From: Chamaecrista fasciculata
Taxonomy: Eukaryota; Streptophyta; Magnoliopsida; Fabales; Fabaceae
NCBI GenBank assembly: GCA_003254925.1
Contig: QANZ01039552.1
Span: 77,596 to 141,595, forward strand
Reading direction: 5' to 3'
Length of the DNA: 64,000 bases
Below are positions 56,560-64,000 of the stretch, one piece after another; the stretch's first letter is position 1, and each line of letters begins with the position of its first letter. The translations under genes and the position numbers were made by a program. The notes beneath the pieces were generated by a model. It made no database searches, was not told the DNA's origin, and worked only from the letters and a program-made list of their open reading frames with translations.

Positions 56560-56567
56560 TAAATGCA
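56560..56567 (+). promoter_or_regulatory. L1 box upstream of PDF1
   Basis: TAAATGCA, an exact match to the L1 box TAAATG(C/T)A, lies 156 bp before the PDF1 start codon. In Arabidopsis the PDF1 promoter uses an L1 box bound by the HD-ZIP IV factors ATML1 and PDF2 for epidermis-specific expression. An exact match at this place in this gene is unlikely to be chance. Confidence 0.75.
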
Positions 56568-56722
56568 CCCTGCAACATATCAACTAACCACATACTCCTC
56601 CACCTGCTAATATTTACTGCACTTACACACTGAACTATTTTATATTCCTTCCAAAGCACTTCAAAATCCTCACTCATCTTTTTTTCTTCTTTTTACTAGA
56701 GTGTTCTTCTAAGCAACAAAAG

Positions 56723-57989
56723 ATGGAGAAGAAAAGAAGCAGCCATGCTTCTCTAGTAGTGTCCAGCCTGCTGGCTTGCTTGATTTCTCAGAACCTTGTA
56801 ATCCCTGTGATATCTGCCACCATTGAAGACCAGAAAAACTACTACACACCAGATCCACATGCAGGAACTCCACCCACAGGTCTCTCTAGTTCTCTGTGTA
56901 ATGCTCTAACTGAACAATCTATTTCAAGTTCTTGGTTTATATATATGCTAAGTAGAGTATATTATTGACATGCATTTCGAAACCCATTGTTTTCAAAACC
57001 CATGAAAGTTGGTAATAATAATGTTTTCACTTCTTGTAGGCTCACACCACCACAGTCCTCCATCTCATCACTCTGGAGGTGGCCATGGAAGTGGCCATGG
57101 AACTCCATCACATGGAGGAAGTGGAAGTTACAATCCAAGCCCATCACCACCCTCAGGTGGCGGAGGAAGTTATGATCCAAGCCCATCGCCACCCTCAGGT
57201 GGTGGAAGTTATAATCCAAGCCCATCACCACCCACAGGTGGTAACTGTGGATCACCCCCATATGAACCTACACCTCCATCTGATCCTTCTCCATCATATG
57301 AACCTACTCCATCAACTCCATCAACCCCATCAACACCTTCAACCCCATCGACACCGTCGAACCCGCCATCAGGAGGCGGTGGATACTACAACTCACCACC
57401 AACTTATGGAAGTGATACCCCTCCAACACCAATCATTGATACCCCTCCAACACCAATCACAGTGAGCCCACCAACCACACCTATCATTGACCCTGGCACT
57501 CCCACCACCCCCACTATTCCCTCACCCCCTTATCTTCCTTCCCCATCTCCATTCACAGGTGGCACCTGCGAGTAAGTTACTTTTACATCATGAACATGGT
57601 AAGATCTATGCATGTCACTTGTACTGATGAAGCAATTTTTTTTTTTACCAATCTGCAGCTTCTGGAGGAACCACCCAGGAATCATATGGGGATTGCTAGG
57701 ATGGTGGGGTACCTTAGGAAATGCATTTGGAGTGACTAGTGTTCCAGGGTTCGGCCCTGGTCTCAGCTTGCCTCAGTCACTATCCAACACAAGGAATGAT
57801 GGGTTTGGAGCACTCTACAGAGAAGGAACAGCTTCCTTCCTCAACTCCTTGGTGAACAAGAGGTTCCCTTACACCACAAACCAAGTCAGGGACAGATTTG
57901 CAGCATCACTTGTCTCAAACAAGGCCGCAGCAGCACAAGCACGCCTTTTCAGGATGGCCAATGAGGGGCGTATGAAGCCCAGAGTCTGA
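56723..57989 (+). CDS. PDF1: PROTODERMAL FACTOR 1 (proline-rich epidermal protein)
   Basis: Exons 56723-56879, 57040-57571 and 57659-57989 total 1020 nt, 339 residues. An N-terminal hydrophobic segment (SLLACLISQNLVIPVISAT) fits secretion. A long Pro/Ser/Thr-rich middle follows: three copies of a ~13-residue GGSYNPSPSPPSGG-type unit, then five TPS units and PPTPI repeats. The conserved C-terminus reads CDFWRNHPGIIWGLLGWWGT, LGNAFG, GFGALYREGTASFLNSLVNK and FPYTTNQVRDRFAASLVSNK, the PDF1 signature. The product is a cell-wall or extracellular protein made only in the L1/epidermal layer in Arabidopsis (about 306 residues) and cotton. The exon 2/3 junction is needed to complete CDF, because unspliced reading stops at once. 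An L1 box lies upstream at 56560. Confidence 0.93.
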
Positions 57990-58147
57990 TCTTGATTTGT
58001 TTGTTGATCAGCCAACTTAGTAGAGTATATTATCTGAAGTTTTCAGCTAGTGTGTGTTACTTAGGTTCTTATCTGTCACTTTATATTAAGATGGATATTA
58101 TGTTACTTTACCATTTATTAATGTTACCTCTATGGTTTCTAGCTTTG

Positions 58148-58153
58148 AATAAA
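58148..58153 (+). terminator. AATAAA polyadenylation signal of PDF1
   Basis: AATAAA about 160 bp after the stop codon. Confidence 0.45.
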
Positions 58154-59623
58154 GTTCATTAAGTATTAGTTTGGTAGTTCAAAGATCTTCAAGTCCGAAG
58201 CTTAAACCCCATCCGTCAAGCGATCTGATGACTTGATTTGGTTTGGTTCATAGAGGAATAGAACCTAAAACCCCAGCTTTAAACCTAACTTTAATCATCA
58301 GAATTGAGAAATAAATTAAAGGTTCTCACTTCTCAGTACCATTGATTTATGTAAAGGAACTGGAAAATAACTGGACAAACCAAAAGGAATGCTTTTAGAT
58401 TATTTCAAATCGATTATTATTATTTAATGATGAATTGGACCACAGATAATAGAAAATTCTGTAATAGATCCCTTTCAGAAATTATTGTAAAGACTACCTA
58501 CTTTATCTATAGACAAAAGTTTCCCTTGAATATCATCTTTCAAAATTGAATTGAACTGCAGAAAGATCAGGCAATTGTACATAGTACATGAATCGCATTC
58601 AAAGTGATAGCATGACAAGTGAGTCTTACAGACAAGAGAAGAGGAGGGTCCCCCCTGTCAAACGTTGAAAGATTTTCTTGTGTTGTTTCCAAGTGGTGGT
58701 ATGCAAGGGAGGCAATTGTATATCACCAGGGTGTCCTTATATAATGGTAAATGCTACTGCTGGAGTTATTGACTAGGATTGCATGCAGGAAAGAGATTGA
58801 AAACCCATGGTAATGGTTGCCCCAGTTAGTGTGTATTTAAGAGTTCTGAACAATGGTTGAGAGCAATTATAGCAGTAGCTAAACCCCATAAATAAGTAGT
58901 CAATAATAAAATCTTAAACAGAGATCTAAAGGGACCTCTGCTACTCCTACAAGTCCAGATGTCACAAAGTAACATGTAAGAGCACTGTAAGGAAGAATCC
59001 AAGAGACCAGAAAAATGACTGATTTTGGAGTAAAATTAAACAAGACTGAACAATTTGATGCAATCAAACAATTATCTAAGCACCATCCTATCTTTTAAAC
59101 CACTAAATTTAGAATGAAAAGAGAGGAGACCATGGCTTCAGCCTTCAGGCAATTTAATAAAATAAAATAATGCTATTTACAAAGATATTTCAGATATTTT
59201 GCCCATTTTACTACGCTGAAGTTGGCTTATTTTTCATCACCGACAAAATTGGCAAACTTTTATACTGCTGATTCTAATTAGATATGGAAATTGTAAAAAA
59301 AAAAATTCAGGGGTTGTATAGTCTATGGAATGAAATTCTAATAACGATGACGATGATTACTATTGTTAGTATTTTGGCCGGCTACTCAGTTTTAATTGTT
59401 ATTATTATTAGAAATATATAAAATAACTGAAATTAGACTTGAAAAGTTATATGAATTAAAGAAAACAAAAATTGAAGAGCAAGAACAATTGAAAGAAAAT
59501 TTAACATTAGATTAGGAGGTTAAATATAAGCAATACATGAGACGCGTAGTTAGTAGGTACCAGATAAATTAGCAGGATTGACAAGTGGAGGTTACGCCAA
59601 TATGTGTACCATCACCATGGATT
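58154..59623. other. Spacer, nothing recognised
   Basis: No gene or paired repeat ends were seen between PDF1 and the minus-strand mobile-domain gene; part is likely 3' UTR of both. Confidence 0.5.
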
Positions 59624-62542
59624 CTACAACCTATGATTAGCATTTGAAGCAGAGGGTACGTCCAGTTTAGCTGAAGGTGCATCATCAAGAATATATATAA
59701 TGGGTCCAATACAATTTCTTGGTAATATTTGAGGTGGAGGATGATGGCTTTTGGGTCTGCCACGTCCTCTGGTAGCTGCAGTTGCAGTTGGAGGAGCTTC
59801 AAGGCGTTTCCTCTTTGCATGGAGAGGTTGTCCTTTTTGATTTTGCAGGCCATGATCTCTGGATGGCCCTGGAATCTCCTCAGCTGGAGGAGCTGGCTCG
59901 GACCAACTTGAAGAAATACGCTCATGCTCATCCAATGCACCCAATATCTCTCTACATGCTTTCTGAAGGTTCTCAAAACTAAAGTTATGTCGACCTTCAG
60001 GTGTGCTCCAAGCATGCATCATCTCTACACTACGAACCTAGAATACAATAATTTTGTATATTAAGAATTTAAGATAAACAACTGATCAAATGATTCTAGA
60101 CGGCCCAGTGCATGAGGCTTCCACTAAGTGGGGTCTGGGGAGGGTCAAAATGTATGCAGCCTTACCTCTGCTTTGCAGAGAGGCTGTTTCCAAGATTTGA
60201 ACCCATGACCTCTTGGTCACCAGGCAGCAACCTTACCGTTGCGCCAAGACTCACCCTCAACTGAGCAAATGATTAATGGAAAAATATACATATATCTATA
60301 TACATATATATATATATATCTTCTTACCACCATTCCAGGCACTGCTCCTGCTGGACTAATCCATCTTCTAGTCACTCTCCAATACCATTTCATGTACTCC
60401 GAATTGGCATTCAAATATCCATTAAATAATTCACCTTTGATGACTTGATTGTGACGATTTTGCCAAAGGGATATATACTCACGATGCTCTTGTGGCCAAT
60501 TCACCTCATTCCGTCCCCTCAAGCTTGTATCATGCAGGTGAGGCGGCTGAAATGGACGACGAGGTATGGGCTGACAAAGTCCAAATTGGCGTAATACTCT
60601 ATCTGGTTGGTGCCATTCAACAATATGGAAACATAGAAGGGGTACAACAGCACACCAGATCTCACTTCCTCTGAAACAATACTCTGGGAGATTCTTGGTC
60701 ACATCATGAGTGTATGGCTGCCAAATAATCTGCAAAAAAACTATTAAGTAATTACAATTTGCCTAGAATATGCTTAATAATTGACACTCATCATGACACT
60801 TGCCTCACGAGCTTTTAGACGATCAAGCTGCAGCCTGTATTGTGACAGTGCACGGGAGGATACCTCGACATTCTTGTGACCTTGCCATCTATTAATTACT
60901 ATCTTATCATTTAAGACACCATTGTATGTCACTAACAAAAACTTTATAAAGGAACGGTATAAGAAAAGTTTACTTACCGACATCCAAGTGGACCTGGTAA
61001 AGCATCCCCCTTTGGATTACTGTCATCCTCAGGTAAACCTAACTTAGGAGCAAAATCTGGAAATCTTTTCCATACCCAAAATTGCAGTAAAAGACATGCA
61101 CCTCCTATTTCTTTGACATCATAGTCTGAGGCCTTACACATCTCTCGGTATAGGAATGCCAAGCATGCAGAACCCCAGCTATATGACCCCGCCACCTGAA
61201 AATTCTCTAACATGGGGAGGTATACAAGGTGCACAAATCGACTTGATTTGTCCACAAGTACTAAACCCCCAATCAATCTCAATATGTAGGCACGGGCAAA
61301 TTGTTGCACTGTCACATCTGATGCATTCTCGGGAAGCTCCTTAAACTGGTCATCTAACCAATACATGCTCAGTCGTCCACCATATAATGCAGTAGGTGGT
61401 GGTATAACCCCCAACAGTCTACCACAAACCCCAGCCCAATCATCCAAAGTAAGGCCAATAACAGGTAATCCATCAACTGGAAGACCCATCAATATAGAGA
61501 CATCTTGCAATGTGATAGTGCATTCACCCTGAGGCAAATGAAACGTATGAGTCTCAGGCCGCCATCGCTCTACAAAAGCACTAATGAGATGGTGGTCTAT
61601 TTGGATCAATCCCAAACGTGCAACCCCATAAAAGCCTGCCTGCTTCAGGTATGGAACTATTGCATCTGGTGGCTGCCCTTTTTTTTGAGCACGTCTGACT
61701 CGCAAAACACGATCTGCCTGTACAAATTTAATAAAATACAATAATCAACCAACCTTTTAAAACAAGAAATTGAGTAACATACAGTATTGTTGTCTTACCT
61801 CTCCATTCCATATTCGCTGGGAGCAATGAACACTCTGCAAGGTAAGTAATGATGGATCATCTGGTCCAGGGTTCATTGACTGAGATGGTGGACCATGTGT
61901 TCTTGGGCCTGAAGTTTCTCCTAAAGGAGGCATATAAGAAACCGGAGAAACTACCATTGCTAAACTCAAATCATTTGCCCCTACAGTCTCTCCTGTCGGG
62001 CCTTCTTTCTGTAAATTTACATTTGCATCAAAACCTCCATCCACATCACTATTAGAGCAATCATCATTGCTCCCATCAGGTACAACCCCTTCATTTTGAG
62101 TTGTCTCAAGTAATTCCGCCCTAACTGATGGATCTTCACTTTCACGGGACAATCCGCATGCACTCAACCCTTCATTTTCTACCGCACCAGTTTGGCCAAA
62201 ATTCCCAGGAGAACCCTCTATTTCAACATACAAGTCCATAGATGTTAGGTTAGGTTGTTGCGCATAACTATCAAACATACATACAACATCTTCATCATCC
62301 TCCAGCTTAAGAGCTATAAACTTTAATACATTGCACCATACTGGAAATCTGTAAATAACAGTAGACACAGTTTGGTTGGCATGGAGTTTTAATTTGGAAT
62401 GGATCCTCTGCTTTAAGCTATCTATTGAAATGCCACGCTGAATGTTCAACACTTTAGGACCGGGACCATCATACATGAGACCCTCTGAACCTTCATACAT
62501 TCTTCCATTTGAAAAGACTAAAGCAAGCATTGCTTTGCTCAT
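59624..62542 (-). CDS. PB1-like / plant mobile domain / AT-hook protein (transposon-derived)
   Basis: Exons 62542-61799, 61717-60978, 60888-60804, 60729-60328 and 60037-59624 total 2385 nt, 794 residues. Residues 1-110 form a PB1-like domain of the kind found at the N-terminus of MULE transposases (MLALVFSNGRMYEG, LEDDEDVVCMFDSYAQ, DLYVEIE). An acidic linker follows. Residues about 230-640 are a plant mobile domain: LTLQSVHCSQRIWNGE, LIQIDHHLISAFVERWRPET, GECTITLQDVSILMGLPVDG, WQPYTHDVTKNLPEYC and PDRVLRQFGLCQPIPRRPF. Near the C-terminus is TRGRGRPK, an AT-hook core. Mobile-domain proteins include transposon-borne forms and domesticated MAIL1/MAIN silencing and genome-stability factors (established). 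Intron 3 starts with GC (GAG|GCAAGT). A SINE lies in intron 4. The frame is complete; whether it is a domesticated gene or part of an element is open. Confidence 0.8.
60096..60258 (-). mobile_element. Au-type SINE in an intron of the mobile-domain gene
   Basis: On the minus strand it begins GAGGGTGAGTCTTGGCGCAA, with the tRNA-like B-box (GGGTTCAAATC) and GCAAAGCAGAGGTAAGGCTG, the same family as 33063-33236. Target duplication AACTGATCAAATGATT (60080-60095) and AACTGAGCAAATGATT (60259-60274) differs at one base. Confidence 0.88.
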
Positions 62543-64000
62543 TTTGTAAGTTGCAACCTGCTAACTGTCCATGAAAACATAAATAAGAAAACCATAAAAT
62601 TATAAGATATTAAACAACAGAATGAAGTCACATAAAGACCAAAAAATACGTATAATTATTCAAAGAATTGTGGAATATCATAATATCATCAGCATTTCAC
62701 ATGAATAAAAAAAAAGTAATTAAAAAATTACCTACAGCTACAAAGGCTGTGGCAGCATTAACTAAAGATATCCAACTGCTGTCTGAGACTCTGAGTACTG
62801 TTCCTCCAGCCAAAATGGAAATTTCTTTCTATCTGTGCAGAGGGGGGAGGGGGAAACCAGAAACAATAATTAGTTCGTTCTGCATTATAGAAAAGGGAAT
62901 ACTAGAAGGATGCGCGAAATTTGCTTCTGTGTTGCAGTTTGCTTCATGAAAGCACCAACAGGGCAGGGGGAAGACTGATAAAAAATGGAAGCCAAGCTGG
63001 GGGCCAATGCCATGAAAAATAAATTACTGCAATTTATCTGAGCATTTGGAGGTTGTACAATGACACTAAAAAAAATTAGACAACTTCTGTTGCATGGTAA
63101 ACATGAGTTATAAATTCAACATGAGACGGGTAACATTACAACAATACAACTCACCAAGACCAATAATGGAATTTTACTTTTCAAAACACTTAAGTTGGTA
63201 ACACATCAGTGGAGACTTAACAGTGTAGCAGTGTTTACTGTTTAGAATCAGACTATAACCGAAAATGTCACTGTAGAATAACCAAACATTAACCACAAAA
63301 CTTACACAAATTAATACCTCTTTAAAAGACTAAAACCTCAATTAGTTTCTACCAACAGAAATGTTAGTTTCAGCCTAGAACAGTAGAACGCACTGAAACG
63401 AATAACTAAACCAGTTTCACCCATAGACTAGTCACAAAATGCTCATCATCAAATCATGTGAGCTTCATGCGGAACTAAAGGAGCGAGTAGGAGTAAATCG
63501 CAGAGTTGTGAATTCCAATTTTTTAAAAACCTAAAAGCCAAATATGCACTGATTTAAACTATGTGTCAACTTCTCAGAAACACGACCAAAAATGAGGCGT
63601 AATCTAGATGCTAAACTCACAAAGCTTCTTTCCTGCCCCCCAAACACTTTTTTTTCCCTCTCTGCAAAGCTTTCTCGAGAAACAAACAAACAAAAACGAT
63701 AACAGTAGAACAGTGTTTTGTACATTTTCAAAGGAAATGAAAGAAAAAGAAAAATACCCGAACCTATATATAGAAAGATGAGTTGAAGAAGTGAGCTTTC
63801 GTTTGATCACCATCTTCATTCGGCTTACAAAACTGAGGAGTGAGGAGTTCTAATTCCCCATCTTGACGCGCGCGCGAAGGCGTAAACAACAGCACAAAGG
63901 GTTAAGCTATGAAGTTTCAGAATCAAATAATTCTAAAATTGACGATTCATTTTTTTTTCTTTTTTTTTCCAACAAAAATTGCATACGAATTACAATTAAG
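62543..64000 (-). other. Leader and promoter side of the mobile-domain gene
   Basis: A good acceptor (GCAG|GTTGCAAC at 62558/62559 on the minus strand) lies 16 bases before the start codon, so the 5' UTR is probably spliced, with a leader exon near 63600-63850. No other coding gene is seen up to the window end. Confidence 0.4.

Overview
The window is nuclear DNA from a flowering plant, almost certainly a eudicot. Its genes have short exons and AT-rich introns with GT-AG borders, and the families are plant-specific: PDF1, PAR1/2, a TDY MAP kinase, XTH, CYP718 and MEI2-like. The intergenic DNA holds many small terminal-inverted-repeat (TIR) elements, Au-type SINEs, a Helitron and decayed LTR pieces. 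Three single Ns and one 29-base N run show it comes from a draft assembly. Function calls rest on recognising protein families by eye; no search was run.

Layout: MEI2-like AML2 (-, 1.2-7.7 kb), Ycf49-like plastid protein (+, 12.2-13.7 kb), MAP kinase MPK20 (+, 19.3-25.3 kb), a nested pair of Mutator-like elements (26.3-30.6 kb), PAR1/PAR2-type HLH protein (+, 35.2 kb), PEROXISOMAL AND MITOCHONDRIAL DIVISION factor (+, 38.4 kb), Glu-rich protein of unknown function (-, 42.5-43.8 kb), ribosomal-L1-domain protein (+, 45.2 kb), XTH (-, 47.3-48.4 kb), CYP718-type P450 (-, 50.4-52.8 kb), PROTODERMAL FACTOR 1 (+, 56.7-58.0 kb) and a transposon-derived plant-mobile-domain gene (-, 59.6-62.5 kb). For every multi-exon gene I joined the exons by splice sites and reading phase, and each total is a whole number of codons.

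From memory, AML2, MPK20, PAR1, CYP718 and PDF1 lie in this same order on Arabidopsis chromosome 2 (around At2g42840-At2g42890), and PAR2/PMD1 are neighbours in the duplicated block on chromosome 3 (around At3g58840-58850). The window therefore looks like one conserved ancestral gene block with repeats inserted between the genes. The genes do not form a pathway; the order is inherited synteny.

The most unusual object is at 26.3-30.6 kb. A Mutator-like element of about 4.2 kb, with a perfect 10-bp target duplication, carries a second 1.8-kb element inside its left arm. The inner element has almost identical inverted arms of about 615 bp. Between them lies a piece of a plant nuclear MurG gene (a peptidoglycan-type glycosyltransferase), so the inner element is a Pack-MULE. 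Both elements have arms rich in telomere-like CCCTAAA motifs. A second object of interest is the gene at 59.6-62.5 kb, which joins a MULE-type PB1-like N-terminus, a plant mobile domain and an AT-hook. I found no wholly new kind of biological system.
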